Origin: Anniella stebbinsi
Lineage: Eukaryota > Chordata > Lepidosauria > Squamata > Anniellidae
Reading direction: 5' to 3'
Length of the DNA: 64,000 nucleotides
NCBI GenBank assembly: GCA_029215795.1
Contig: JARDYH010000001.1
Location: 14,779,501-14,843,500 of the forward strand
Below are positions 1 to 11,160 of this stretch, in pieces (the stretch's first letter is position 1; the number at the start of each line of letters is the position of its first letter). The translations under genes and the position numbers were made by a program. Under the pieces are notes generated by a model, which did not search any database, was not told where the DNA came from, and saw only the letters and a list, made by a program, of their open reading frames with translations.

Positions 1-1122
1 GAGGAGGCCTAGGCACATAAGACTGCTGTATGCACAGCAGTGGGTGGTCAGGCGGATGTGGCTAGCTGGCATGGCATGCTTTCTACACATCATGGGAGGG
101 TCATGTGGAAACACCCATCCCACTTTCAACACTAGAACAACATTTTGCGTGAATTCAAGAACTCCCTTTCACAGGTTTTCCATCACATGTTCAAATAGTG
201 TGGGGGGGGGAGGGGCATGTCAGCTAGCCCTGCATCCAGCATCCCCACCCCTGACCTTTGCACATTGAGACTGATGATCTGAAGGGGGATTCTTTACCTG
301 TTTAGAATCCTTCTTTCTTTTATGTGCCATGAAAGAGGCTGTCTTTGACATTCCACATAGACATATAGACCCAATTCAGAAGTAACAGGAAACCATGATT
401 CCTACCACATTAACAAGGCTTCCTGAGCCCTAGAATAACATGCCCCCTTCCTCCTCTTTTGCACAAACAGGAGACTGAAAGTGTTCGCTTCTGCTTTTAA
501 ACAAACCCCAGTTGCCTGTGGCATCCAAATACAGGGAAATGTTGCTTGTTCAAACAATGGTTTGAGAACAAGCCAGGATATGGAACCATAGTTGGATTCT
601 GGTGCATTCTCACTAACCAGCAATTACCCAACCTAACCATTCCACAATGGAACTATGGATGAGTTGAAAATTGGAAATGGAAGATTCTTGTCTCTTTATC
701 CTGACGCTCAAAGGAGCTGAAAAGAGGGAAGAGGAGCATGCCACTTTGAAGCTCACGTTTTCCCATTAGATCTGAACTGGGGTACTGATTACTAACTTTT
801 GCAAAGGAAACACCTGATATCAAATTGTGGCATGATCATTGGCAACATGAGTTCTTTGATACGTGTTAAGTTAATGAGCAGAAAATTTGAAGTGTGATGG
901 GTGTGTGCGTAAGCACTGTATTGTGAGTAGGTGAAAAAAAATGCAAGTTCACCCATCATGCCAACATAGTCCAACTTGTATTGGTTTCACTGACTAACCA
1001 CCACATTAGATGCAACCTTGTTCATCAGCATCTACCTGTGGGTTTGCTTTCCACACCTTTGCTTTTGCATACTACATCTGGGACAATTAAGTCCCACTTC
1101 AGGTAATCTATTTATCATGTTG

Positions 1123-1123
<1 letters not shown>
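1..1123. other. intergenic, no recognised feature
   Basis: No gene or repeat family was recognised on either strand. The only structure seen is a G-rich run near 200-215. Short open frames here have no recognisable motif. Confidence 0.5.

Positions 1124-1155
<32 letters not shown>
1124..1155. repeat. (ATTG)n microsatellite
   Basis: About eight tandem ATTG units. They lie at the 3' end of the minus-strand LINE that follows, so this is probably that element's simple-repeat tail. Confidence 0.85.
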
Positions 1156-1740
1156 CATTTCTATGCCACCCAATAGATTAAGCTCTCCGGGCAGTTCGCA
1201 AAAACATAAAAACTATGAAGTACAATTCAAAGTGTAAAACAAGCAACAGTATAAAAATGCAATAAAAAGGTACACTATAAAAGCACAACCAGGATAAAAC
1301 CGAGCAGCAATGGAGAGATTTATACAGATTTTAAATACAGATTAAAAACAGCAAAATAAAAGTCTAAGATGATAAGCTGTTAAATTACTAGGAAAATAAA
1401 AAGGCCTTCACATGGCATCAAAAAGAGTATAACGTCATTGCCAAGTGAACCTCTCTAGCCAGCTCATTCCACAGCCGGGGTGCCACAGCAGAGAAGGCCC
1501 TCCTCCTAGTAGCCACCCGCCTCACTTCCTTTGGCAGGGGCTCACAAAGAAGTACCCCTGAAGATGATCTTAGGGTCAGGGCAGGTACATATGGGAGGAG
1601 CCGTTCTTTCAAATAACCTGGCCCCAATCTATTTAGGGCTTCGAAAGTTAATACCAGCACTTTGAATCGGGCCTAAACCTGGACTGGCAGACAGTGAAGT
1701 TGGAAACGGACTGGCAAGATGTGGTCTCATATGAACATGT
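1156..1740 (-). mobile_element. L2-type LINE, 3' end
   Basis: Read on the minus strand, the segment at 1418-1660 encodes the last part of an L2/CR1-superfamily ORF2, including APRLWNEL, a motif typical of that C-terminus. The 3' region has a CCCGGAGAGCTTAATCTATT-like form of the family's terminal stem and then the ATTG tail. The copy is 5'-truncated and only the C-terminal part remains. It is a dead insertion with no function inferred. Confidence 0.75.
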
Positions 1741-2539
1741 GAAAAGAGGGGCACTCCACTCTCGCCCTTCTCCATTACCACACCCTGTTTTTCTACTTTT
1801 TTTTTTTTAATCGCATGAAGAACTTCCAGAAATACAGAAGGCTCTTCTGTTCAGATTGTCATGCTCCATACACCTGGGCTGACAGGTGCAACAAATGTGA
1901 TGATGGAAGGGGGCATGGCTGGAAGACTTTTGTGTTCATGCATTCATACAACATGAAAAGTAGAATTCCTGAAGAGGTCTGTAGACAGCATTTAGGCCCA
2001 GATTGCCTCAGCAACTGACTCCACCTATTCTAAATCCCAAAGGCATGGACCCATTGAACTGCACTCACCGAATTAACTGTGCATGTAATCTTGGAACAGC
2101 TCAATGGAAATAAAAGATTTGGGTGGGTGGGTGGCAGGGAAGCAAATCGTTTAGCTTAGCCTCTGAGCTTGATGGAACCTGATATAGTTAACAAACCTGT
2201 GATATCTCTAGCAATTGTAATTCCAATTATTTGCTAGCTGAAGGCAAGTTTCTCTGCTCTAAGTTGGGAAATCATGTAAATAGCCTAATTAATATAATTT
2301 GCCTTATGTTCCACCAAGAAAAACAAAAACAAATATGTCAGGTTTTTTTTTAGAATAAATAATACGGTATAGACTATTTTTTTTTAAAAAAACCCTGATC
2401 TTAGTCTCTTTGCAGAGCAAATATTGCACATTGCAAATCCTCCCCCCCCCAGCATTTCCAAGTAATGCAGTGTGATTTAATGAAATTATGATTGCTTCCC
2501 TCCAACTCTGCCCTGCATTAAAATACAATGGAAAATACT
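1741..2539. other. intergenic with a short CxxC-containing frame
   Basis: A poly-T run lies near 1797-1809. An open frame at 1815-2018 (+, 67 codons) contains two CxxC pairs spaced like a zinc ribbon, but it has no other support and may be chance. C-rich and T-rich runs lie at 2340-2450. Nothing else was recognised. Confidence 0.35.
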
Positions 2540-2960
2540 TCCTTTGTAAAGATTGAAAGAAGATCTTTCACAGAACAGAGTGTAGCTACATGTACAACAG
2601 GGGGGCATGAGATACCAGCGAAACTGACATCAGCCCCTATCTCCAGTCCTTTCAGTATCAAGAGATTTCATCCCAACACAAAATAAATCTTTGAAAATTC
2701 CCATGCTGCTGTGATGGGAAGCCACAATAAATAACATTTCGCCTCTTCCTCGTGTGGAACGAAGCGATAAAGCTATTTATAAAGCCTTAAAAGGCTTAAA
2801 AATCATCCTAACAGGTTGTCATGTGCTAATGTCAGGAAGAATTTAATCACCCAAGGTAAAAATAAAATAAAATGAAACCTTGCCATTTTTAAATACTGCT
2901 CAGTTTCCATAGGTCTCCATATCAACTATTTTTTTCCCCCTAAGACAATAACTGGTAAAA
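2540..2960. other. low-repeat block, possible conserved non-coding DNA
   Basis: The sequence is AT-rich, of mixed composition, and matches none of the repeat families seen in the window. The part near 2710-2850 has the texture of vertebrate conserved non-coding elements. This is an impression only; conservation cannot be measured here. Confidence 0.25.
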
Positions 2961-3138
2961 AACAAAAGAAAAAAGAGAAAGAAACAAGAAATTAGAGGTA
3001 AATATAGAAATTAACAGGCTGATTGCAAAGAATGAGATTGTTGCTGAAAGCCATGGCTCCATCTACTGAGGCATGAATCTGTCAATCCTGGTCAGATTTT
3101 TGAGGTCCAATTTATCCCATCTCATTTCTGCATGGGCT

Positions 3139-3159
3139 TGTGTGTGTGTGTGTGTGTGT
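3139..3159. repeat. (TG)n microsatellite
   Basis: About ten tandem TG units, directly visible. Confidence 0.9.
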
Positions 3160-3189
3160 TTATGAGTGTCAACTCTGTATATAAATCTG

Positions 3190-3480
3190 TATCTTTTTTG
3201 TGTGCTTTTTTCCATGCTGTCTGCATTAATACGCACATTTGTGTGTGCATATTTTTAAACACACACATCCCCCCCTCAATACTTTACATAGCTGAAATGA
3301 AGCAGGTTTGTGCAACCTTTCTCAAATATACAGATTTTTCTGTACACTTTCCCCTATGCAAATATTTGTGTGCACATTTTTCTGTGAGATGCGTTGCCCC
3401 GGAAAGTTCACAAAAATGCAGAGTTTAGAACGCAATTCTGTCTTGACTTGCTGAAAGGCTTGCTGAAAGATGTGGAAGTG
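3190..3480 (+). repeat. possible hAT-C-like dispersed repeat fragment
   Basis: Recurrent TGCA-rich phrases resemble the interior of the hAT-C copies at 35386-35812 and 51166-51586. No terminal repeats were found, so assignment is weak. Confidence 0.35.
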
Positions 3481-3560
3481 TGAATTGGATAAATCTATGA
3501 AAGTAATAGATACACGGAGGGAGCAAATTTCTCACTCATTCATAGTACCAAATATACTAT

Positions 3561-3636
3561 GTTCCCCGCCTCGATCTAGACGGAGAGGCGGGTAAGAAAT
3601 AAATCGTTTTTATTATTATATTATTATTATATACAT
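3561..3636 (+). mobile_element. L2-A LINE, extreme 3' end
   Basis: It contains CCCCGCCTCGATCTAGACGG, then GAGAGGCGGG and AAGAAATAAAT followed by an (ATT)n-like tail. The two halves pair as a stem-loop. The same ending closes the longer LINE at 60293-61446 and, inverted, begins the copies near 3874 and 48215. Confidence 0.8.
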
Positions 3637-3835
3637 AGGAAATTGTCTAATACCAGGTCTGACTGTTTGTCTGTCTAGCCCATTATTGGCTATACTGATA
3701 ATAATGGCCAACTGGACTGGGTGATTAATCTGCCATCAACCCTGATGATGGGACAATGTCCTGCACTGCAACTAAAGACAGCAGGCTAACTTAGGAGTTG
3801 AAGAGCAGACCACTGGCTGCCTATTAGCTACCAAG
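3637..3835 (-). mobile_element. degenerate tRNA-derived SINE (S1)
   Basis: Its order of phrases matches the better-preserved minus-strand copy at 59381-59572 (ACATAGGAA..., CCAGGTCTGACTG, GTCTAGCCCATTATTGGC). The tRNA-related head is not recognisable. The copy is old and diverged. Confidence 0.5.
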
Positions 3836-3840
3836 CTATA

Positions 3841-3842
3841 TA

Positions 3843-3873
<31 letters not shown>
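3841..3873. repeat. (AAT)n microsatellite
   Basis: Tandem AAT units at the 3' edge of the following minus-strand LINE, probably its tail. Confidence 0.85.
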
Positions 3874-4525
3874 ATATATTTATTTCTTATCCTCCTTTCC
3901 CTATGGATCAAGGCAGGGAACAACATTGGTACAACAATACAATATAAATCAAATACATAAAAAATAATTAAAAGAGCATATAAAACCAATACAATATCAA
4001 AATAACAATCAAAACCTCTTACAATTCATGGTTTAAAATTCATCTGGGTAGGCCTGCCGGAAGAGACTAGTCTTTATAGCAGTCTTAAACTCGGAAAGAG
4101 AGAGTTAAGTTGACAAATCTCCTCCGGCATCTCATTCTATAGTCTGGGAGCGGCAGAAGAGAAGGTCCTCTGGGTAACAGTTGTCAGCCTACTTTTGGCT
4201 GACTGAAGTAAGTAAGCCCCAGAGGACCTGAGCGTGTTGGGCGGATTGTACGGGGAAAGGCGATCCCGCAGGTAACCTGGACCCAAACCATGTAGGGCTT
4301 TAAACATAAATCATGACCAATGCTTAGTACTTTGCGCGGAAACTAATTGGCAGCCAGTGGAGTGATTTTAATGTCGGGCTAATATGCTCACCCCTAGATG
4401 TACCAGTGACCAACCTGGCTGCCATATTTTGAACTAATTGAAGTTTCCGAACTAGGTACAATGGTAGTGCATTGGAGAAGTCAAGCCTTGAGGTTACCTG
4501 CACGTGCAGTACCATCTTTAGGCCA
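3874..4525 (-). mobile_element. L2-A LINE, 3' part
   Basis: The minus strand at 4324-4515 encodes TSRLDFSNALP, KLQLVQNMAARLVTG and LKSLHWLPI, the same order as residues in the LINE at 60851-61100. Toward 3874 it has the inverted L2-A ending. The middle is frame-disrupted. It is a 5'-truncated dead copy. Confidence 0.8.
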
Positions 4526-4534
4526 AGGTTATGT

Positions 4535-4975
4535 TACAGTCATATAGTGCCCTAAAGAACTGGGGACCAGGATATGTAGCAGATTGCCTTCACTTATACT
4601 GGGTGGCCCAAAAGTAGGTATACAGTTGTTTAGAATGTTGATGGGAGGGGGAGAGAATGTGTGAGTAGAAATTGTGTGGGTGGAGTCAGAATGACAGTCA
4701 GGAAGAGTATACTGTATACCTACTTTTGGGCCACTTGGTATATACCCAGCCAACCTTTAAGTCCATCAGAGGGGGGTCTTGCTGGTCATTCCAAAATGAA
4801 TGGAATGTTGCCCCATAATACCTCAATGTCAGGCCTTCTCGGTGGCAGCACCCACCCTTTGGAAAAACCCTTCCCCATCCATTTGAGAGGCAGAAAATGT
4901 GACATCCTTCAAATGCCTTCCAAAACCGCACTTTCATTATATTTAGCAGTATATAAACACCACATATAAATAAAT
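4535..4975 (+). mobile_element. L2-type LINE 3' fragment, split by a mariner MITE
   Basis: The plus strand encodes an L2-like C-terminal stretch (GPGYVADCLHLY, then PANL after the insertion at 4597-4740). It runs into a region like the terminal ORF2 domain and ends in ATAAATAAATGG. Removing the insertion and one TA copy joins the two reading segments in the same frame. Confidence 0.65.
4597..4740. mobile_element. mariner-like MITE, 144 bp
   Basis: The left terminus TACTGGGTGGCCCAAAAGTA is matched in inverted form by the right terminus TACTTTTGGGCCACTTGGTA. The element is flanked by TA at 4595-4596 and 4741-4742, the target duplication typical of Tc1/mariner elements. It has no transposase and interrupts the LINE fragment at 4535-4975. 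Confidence 0.85.
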
Positions 4976-5014
4976 GGTGCACAATTCTCTTCCCCAACAA
5001 TTTCCTGTTGCCTC

Positions 5015-5200
5015 CCACCATGTGCCACCCAAGGCAACTGCCTCACTTTGTCTAATGGCAGGGCCAGCCGGCTGATTGGCAGTGGCTCTCCAAAGTCTAA
5101 CCCAGATACCTTACTTATCACTTGCTACCTCATCACTGAAATTAGGTTCTTCTGGATGCAAAGCATGGACTCTCCCACTTGACTATGGTCTCTTCCCTTC
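5015..5200 (-). mobile_element. degenerate tRNA-derived SINE (S1)
   Basis: Phrases GGCAGTGGCTCTCC, ATGCAAAGCATGGACTCTCC and the final ACTATGGTCTCTTCCC follow the order of the S1 SINE in inverted orientation. The start (5015-5075) contains a separate phrase, CTAATGGCAGGGCCAGCC, also seen near 17865-17890. Confidence 0.45.
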
Positions 5201-6121
5201 CCCATGGTTCTGTTTGTTTGATTGTTTGTTTGAGTCACACGGTGCCGTTCCACCCCACCCACCCCAAAAGGTGCTAGTGGAGCTCTAGTGAATCTTTATG
5301 ATGTGCAAGCAGTGCCTGTTATGCTTGTGCAGACAGTTGTGCAAGCAGCCATGCAACCGGTTGCACAACAGGTTGCACGAGTTTTACAAAACCGCCCCGT
5401 AAACATGCTTGCACAAACGTAACTTTAGTTGGGTTCTTCTCTTGAGCAGAGCTCAGAATCAGGTTTCTCTTTGCAGCGTCATTTGCGCTAATAGACTGAC
5501 AAAGTTGGACACTTCCCCAATAAAGAACGTAGCTCTCAGTAGCAACCTAGCTGCTGAACTCAACGCCAAGTGCAGTTTCCAGATACCTTTCAAGGGCAGC
5601 CCCACATCACACACATCCCAACAGTCTTCTATGAACTGGACATGGACACCAAGTATCATGCGGTTGCTTGTGGCATTTTCCGTCCGGGATTTGTTGTTAA
5701 ATGTACCTTTCAGCTTTACTCAAATGCATTTTTCTAAGCAAATAGTCACATATTGCAAGCTGGTGCCAAAGTGAATTGTTAGTTATATTCACAGAGGTAT
5801 AAGAGAGTTGGGGGGGGGGGACCCTCAATATGTCTTAGAAGTAGTGAGCCATCTGCAACCTCGTCTCTAGATAGCGCAGTGAAGAATAATTCAACAATGG
5901 TAATTTGACCATAATAATCGTAATGAGCAGATCATGCAGAGTTTTATTTATTTACAAGGTCTCTGAGGGCTCTTCTTCAGGGATCATGCGGTGCCCTGAA
6001 CAATTGATTTATGGGACTAATCCATCTGCAGTTAATCTGAGTGGGTGGCTGAGAGAACGCTGCAGTCCCTTTCTAATACTGAAACCATCATTTAACCAAG
6101 CAATGTGTGTGCATTATATAG
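5201..6121. other. intergenic, partly repetitive
   Basis: The 5290-5405 stretch is internally repetitive (GTGCAAGCAG, GTTGCAC and their inversions around GCAACCGGTTGC). A 121-codon open frame at 5409-5774 has no recognisable motif. A G-run lies near 5810-5820. No gene supported. Confidence 0.4.
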
Positions 6122-6159
<38 letters not shown>

Positions 6160-6160
6160 G
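6122..6160. repeat. (CT)n(CA)n compound microsatellite
   Basis: About ten CT units run directly into ten CA units. Confidence 0.9.
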
Positions 6161-6224
6161 TGTGTTTGCATGTGCATGCGTGCACTATTGCAAAAATGGC
6201 CTCTTAAATATTTCCCCCCTTTCT

Positions 6225-6645
6225 CATAGTACTAGAACCCAGTGGGGTCATCCCATTAAACTGATTGGTGGGAGATTCAGGACAGATAAAAGGAAGGACT
6301 TCTTCACACATTGCTTAAACTACAGAAGTCACTATTGTCAGACAGAGTGATGGCCACCAATTTGGATGGCTTTGAAAGGGGGTTAAACAAATTCCTGAAG
6401 GAGACGGCTATCAGCACCTACTCATCCTGATGGCTATGTGCTACCTCCAGTATACCCTCCTGTTGGCAGTTTGCCTATGTACCCCAGTTGCTGGGGAACA
6501 TGGACAGGAGGGTGCTATTGCAAAAAATGTCCTGCTTGTGGCTTTCCTATGGGCAGCTGGTTGGCCAGTGTGTGAACAGAATGCTGGGCTACTTGGACCC
6601 TTGGTCTGATCCAGCATGGCTCTCCTCATGTTCTTATGTCTCCAA
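6225..6645 (+). mobile_element. CR1-like LINE family 2, 3' end
   Basis: It contains the ordered phrases GGGAGATTCAGGACAGATAA, GGAAGGACTTCTTCACACA, CTGGGGAACATGGACAGG, and the end GGTCTGATCCAGCATGGCTC with TGTTCTTATG. The same order recurs at 20790-21190 and, inverted, at 45112-45425 and 54524-54842. Confidence 0.75.
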
Positions 6646-6730
6646 CTGTTTCTCACAGGTAGGGCTCACCAGGGCCACACAGAGGAAGCCGGGCCCCCAG
6701 GCAATGGAATTTTCAGGGGACCCTCATCTC

Positions 6731-6732
6731 TC

Positions 6733-6765
<33 letters not shown>

Positions 6766-6766
6766 G
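6731..6766. repeat. (CA)n microsatellite
   Basis: About eighteen CA units with one CG interruption near the start. Confidence 0.9.
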
Positions 6767-7355
6767 CCTGCTGAGGGTCTCCCACTATCCAGGGGCCTGG
6801 AGAAAATTGCCTCCTTTGCCCCTCCCCCACAGGCAGCCTAGGGCTCACCATTGCAGGGTTCGTAGCACAGGGTTTTGCTCCTAGGGATATTTTCTTGTGC
6901 TGCTACCGCAAGTGGCAACAGCAGCAACTGTTTGGGCAGCAAAACCCTTATTTGGCCTCCTGTGTAATACCCCAGATCTCAAGTCATTCTGGGGAAATAT
7001 TCTTCACTGAAGGAGTCAGGACATAAAAGAAAGACACAACAGCTGGACATTAAGGATTTGCTGGTTCACAAGGAAGGAGGCAGTCCTTAAAATAGCCAGG
7101 CACCAAGCTGTTTAGGCCTTTAAAAGTGATGCCCAGGGCCTCATATTGCACTCAGGGATATAGTAAGAAATCAACGGTGTTCATTTCACAATAAGACAAT
7201 CTACACCAGCTATTCCCCTGGTTTATGCATTTCCATCTTTTGGGCCATCAAATTCTCCCCTTACTTTACGAAAACAGCACATCCAGTTAGATAATCATTT
7301 TGCTTATAGATAAAAGGTTACACTTATTTAAAATATATGAGCCACTGCTGCATGA
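6767..7355. other. intergenic; includes a short L2-type LINE fragment (-)
   Basis: At about 7075-7160 the minus strand matches the interior of the L2-type copies (compare 1600-1670: GGCCTTTAAAAGTGATGCCC versus GGGCTTCGAAAGTTAATACC). The rest shows nothing recognised. Confidence 0.4.
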
Positions 7356-7359
7356 AAGA

Positions 7360-7650
7360 AGCAGCATCGTAAACTCTGCTCCTAGAAGAGGCTACTTTTC
7401 CCGATTCTCCCGCCCCCAAAGGCTCCGCTGCATTTCAAGACAGAGACGAATGCTTCAGAACTCAAGATTTAAAGCCTGCTTTTCTTCAGCCCACAATAAA
7501 AGTAATAAAAAGCCCTTTATTATGGAGAGACTGTAAACATATTTAGCAATAATCTCAAAAGCTGGAAGTCTTGAAATGTCACCGCTGACGGAACATGCAA
7601 GGGTTATATCAAATGGAGCCTGGTTGAGTGATTTCAATTGTCTGATATCC
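7360..7650. other. low-repeat block, possible conserved non-coding DNA
   Basis: No repeat family matches. AT-rich motifs such as CTTTATTATGGAGAG and AACATATTTAGCAATAATC are packed closely, as in vertebrate developmental enhancers. This is inference from texture only. Confidence 0.3.
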
Positions 7651-8543
7651 ATTGGCGGGTCATCAGCAGGCCTTACAGTAGGGGTAAGAATGGGGGAGAA
7701 ATTTGGTTTGCATTTGAATTTGAATTTACTGAATTTTGGGCTTTTAAATGAATACAGAAACTGAAGCTCCATCTTGATTGGAGTTCTCCAATAAAAAAGG
7801 GGTATAAAAGGCATAGGTTAGGGAAAATAACATTAATAATATTAAAAATGCATTATATTGGGAAAATTACTTGCAAAAAAGTAGATAAAATTCCATGTAA
7901 ACATGGAGGGAGTGGAGAAAGGCTCACAAAAATGCATACATATTTTTATGCAAATTTGCAAGTAGGACTGGCAACTGAACAAAAGCAATCTGATCTAGAT
8001 TGCTCTTGTGCCTTTCACTGTGGCTTTATCTGCTGAAATCAGCAAGTGGAACTGGCAACGGCATTCATATAAACATTTTCACCTGCTAACATTGGTGCGG
8101 AAGCTTCTGTAAGAAGCACAAGTACAGTGGTTGGTTGAAAAGTTGGCAACCAAGTCTTTTCACAAATTGCTTTTGACTTGAACAATACCAGATCAAGTTC
8201 TTAATCCCTGTTTATCTCCCCTATCATAACATTAACACTGAACATCCTCCACATGCAAACATAATCGAGAAATGGTAATTTGTTTGTATATATGCTGAAC
8301 GATGCACATTCCAATGGATGAGCTTTGAGATTCTGTTATCTGAAAAGTAATCCAGTGCTACAACAATCAATATGAAGACAGCATTTACATCATCTTGTCT
8401 TCCTGTGCTTGCTTTACTTGGCATAATCCTGGGTCGAAATCCAATTCCCCATTGCCTTTGATTCTAATATTCCCCATTTTTCACCTTGTTGAGGTCTGAG
8501 TGAGGCACAAAGTCATGACATGCAACAATCAAACAAAAGCCGA
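7651..8543. other. intergenic, no recognised feature
   Basis: AT-rich sequence. Part of 7850-7960 has TGCA-rich phrases like the hAT-C interior. No gene or complete element recognised. Confidence 0.4.
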
Positions 8544-8572
8544 AGATATAGATATATATATATATATATATA
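8544..8572. repeat. (TA)n microsatellite
   Basis: Tandem TA units preceded by GATA-like imperfect units. Confidence 0.9.
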
Positions 8573-8732
8573 CCATTAATTAATGCCCTCCATCACCTTT
8601 GCTTTATGAATCTTCATCATTTGCAAGGAGTACAAATGAAATGGTACCTAGATTATGTGTTGTCGGGGCTTATATCTAAGAGGTGGCCATCCATCTTTGC
8701 ATTCTCCAGAAACCTTCTACACTCAGAGCAAT

Positions 8733-9185
8733 GTGATTATGTATTTATTTAATCTATAACCTGCATTTCTACCAAAAATGGCACGCAAGCAGCTTACAAT
8801 CATGAATAAAACTTGTCTTAAAAATAATAATGAGGTAATGAACGAATTAAAATTACAGTCAAGAACACAATGATAACAGAATAAAAACAACATCCAACCC
8901 AACAGATTCACTTCCATGCCAAAGGCCTGCTTGAATTAAAAAAAAAATGCCTGCTTGCCAGTGGAAGGACAATAGTGAGGGAATGAATCTTGCCTCCCTT
9001 GGCAATGATTTTCACAAGAAGGCTGTCAGAGGTATGTGACCATCAAGCACACCTCTGAAGGTGGTAGTCTTGAAAGAAGGACTCTCCTGGGGATGTTAGA
9101 ACCCAGCCACATCCAAGACAAAGTGGTATTTCAGGTAGCTGGGCGTCTCCAAGCCACATAGGGCTTTCTAGTTTATGTATCTATC
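8733..9185 (-). mobile_element. L2-type LINE, 3' part
   Basis: The edge TATTTATTTAATCTATAACC followed by GCAGCTTACAATCATGAATA is the inverted 3' end of an L2-type LINE. Toward 9185 the order (GAAGGTGGTAGTCTTGAAAG, CCAAGCCACATAGGGCTTTC) matches the interior. It is diverged and carries no open ORF2. Confidence 0.6.
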
Positions 9186-9359
9186 TGGACGGTATCACTT
9201 CTTGATGAGCACATACACTATGTGTTGAATGCACATAAACGTTATTTCACATACAAAACTAACATGCCAAAGAACAGGTTCTGTACTAGCCCTCTCTGAT
9301 ACCTTAGGTTTCAGAGCACAGTTTACATGTGAGACATTCAACCATTTAATTCCCCACTC

Positions 9360-9515
9360 CCTGAAGACTAAAGGGGCGTAGTCCAACAAAAGTGAATTCA
9401 TCTGAGGCGGCTCCCATCCAACTCCCATCGAACCCAGCCAGCACTGCCAATGTTCATGGATGATGGGACTTGCAGTCAAACAGCCTTTGGAGGGTAGTTT
9501 CCCCACTCCTACCAT
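9360..9515. mobile_element. MITE-G palindromic repeat
   Basis: CAACTCCCATC...GATGATGGGACTTGCAGTC and GGAGGGTAGTTTCCCCA are the arms of a short inverted-repeat element. Other copies are at 31445-31597 and 56360-56485. No clear target duplication. Confidence 0.5.
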
Positions 9516-9855
9516 ATGCTGTTATTCATCAAAAATTGTACCAAAGTCATCTGCAATGGACAACATTCCTCAGTTCTTTTCTTAGATTTCTCCTTTCCCC
9601 TAGATGGCCTAATAAAAATCACTGGCAGAAAAAAAAAATGTGGAAAAAAATATTACGTGGCTGAAGTCTTCTTCCACATCAAATGATGGAGATACCTTTC
9701 CCCTTTTATTTGCCTTGCTAACCCCTCACTTTTTTTTTTTTTACTGACAATGTCCTCTTCTCTACCAAACAGTTCTACAGTAGTCTCACCTTGATCACTT
9801 CCAGTAAAGACTAAACTCACACAAGCCCCATATATCAAGAAAGTGTTGCATCCTA
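9516..9855. other. intergenic, no recognised feature
   Basis: Short A and T runs near 9630-9650 and 9730-9742; nothing else recognised. Confidence 0.4.
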
Positions 9856-10290
9856 TCAAAGGATGAACCTACCCGAACACTACGTTCAACATCTAAGGGC
9901 CTCCTCCAAGTGCCTTCTCCGAGGGAAGCTCGGAGGTCAGCAACAAGAGAGAGGGCCTTCTCTGTGGTGGCCCCCCAATTGTGGAACAATCTCCCCGATG
10001 AGGCCCGCCTGGTGCCAACATTGTTATCTTTTCGGTGCCAGGTCAAGTCTTTCCTCTTCTCTCAGGCATTGGCAATATCTGAGGAGCCTGGGTTTGTTTT
10101 TGTTTTGTTTTGTTTTTGTAGCTTTTTGAAGTGTTGTAGTGGTTTTAAATGTACAGATTGTGTGTATGTTGTATGTTTTTGCTGTTTTAATTTTTGTATA
10201 TTGTTTTTAATTGTTTTTAATCCTATGTAAACTGCCCAGAGAGCTTCGGCTATGGGGCGGTATACAAATGTAATAAATAAATAAATTAAT
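9856..10290 (+). mobile_element. L2-B LINE, 3' end
   Basis: The plus strand at 9910-10070 encodes the C-terminal ORF2 end (RERAFSVVAPQLWNNLPDEA, then a segment rich in F, S and L). The 3' UTR ends in ACTGCCCAGAGAGCTTCGGC, TATGGGGCGG and an AAATAAATAAAT tail. The ending folds as a stem with a TTCG loop. The copy is 5'-truncated but its ORF end is uninterrupted. Confidence 0.85.
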
Positions 10291-10865
10291 AATGGGATGT
10301 GAAGCAATATTTTATGCTGGTCTTGTAAGTAGACTGAAAAAAAAAACCCTGCCTGGACTGTTCTGCTGTGACTTGAAATGCCTGGTACATTTTAGCTCCT
10401 CAATCAATATTCGTTTGTGTCTCAAAGTCTTGGTTTTATGATATAAGTCATTGACCTACACTGCAGCCATTCTCTCAGCTCTGAGATCACATCTAGTCTT
10501 ATGGAAATGGGGTGCACAGAAGGACTGGGCCCAAGGCCATTCTTGGGTGCTGAGGGAACTACTAAAACCATTTGATTTGAAGTTCTCCTGCAGGACAGTT
10601 GCTTATTAACATAGAAAATGAAAGAATATATGTTGCAGGTGGCAGGACTTTTACCACAAATTCTAATGTCATGGAAATGCAAAACTCTATCTCAAGCCAA
10701 TCTGGTAACGTAGGATTGTGGAAACTCTGTCAGAGAGGCATGAACATGCGGAAAGAGCCACAGAAAGCTGGACCATCCTTCCATGGTATCTGCATATCTT
10801 CATTTTCAAATTGGCATGGACTGGGACTATAATGATCAGCAACCACACCTCTTTTATGGTGGCAG
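10291..10865. other. intergenic, no recognised feature
   Basis: Nothing recognised on either strand apart from short chance open frames. Confidence 0.4.
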
Positions 10866-10960
10866 GTCCATAGCTCAGTAGAAAGAGCACATGCTTTGAA
10901 CGTAGAAAGTCCCAGGTTCAATCCCTGGCTTCTCCATGTGAAGTATATGTGTTTTGTTGG
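10866..10960 (+). mobile_element. tRNA-derived SINE (S1), head only
   Basis: TAGCTCAGTAGAAAGAGCAC is a tRNA-like A box and GGTTCAATCCC a B box, 50-60 bp on the plus strand. These would be internal RNA polymerase III promoter elements. The SINE body is missing beyond about 10960. Confidence 0.75.
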
Positions 10961-10971
10961 TCAACTGTGTA

Positions 10972-11160
10972 GTGCAGAGGTGCAGAACTTAGGGGCCCAG
11001 GGCCAAATCCAGCCCTCATGGGGCTCCAATCTGTCCCTCTAGGATTCTGTAGGTGGCCACACCCTCTTCCCCAGGCTCCACCTCTTGTTGGGTGGTTTCC
11101 TGGCTTTTGTGGAGTTTTTTTCCCCATTCTGAAAGGTTGAAATGCCTCCCCTAAGACTTA
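10972..11160 (+). repeat. dispersed repeat D
   Basis: Opens with AGTGCAGAGGTGCAGAACTT and GGGCCAAATCCAGCCC. Related openings (CAGGGGTGGGGAATCTCTTT; GTGTTGAACCCTTTTCAGCC) occur at 24660 and 29605. Class unknown. Confidence 0.45.

Noticed and set aside
1815..2018. Small zinc-ribbon protein
   Set aside because: Two CxxC pairs in a 67-codon frame are insufficient; no start context, neighbours or homology were recognised.
5409..5774. 121-codon plus-strand frame as a gene
   Set aside because: No motif, no splice or promoter support, and an overlapping antisense frame of similar quality.
10866..10935. A functional tRNA gene
   Set aside because: A and B boxes are present, but the sequence does not fold as a complete tRNA and continues as SINE-like repeat.
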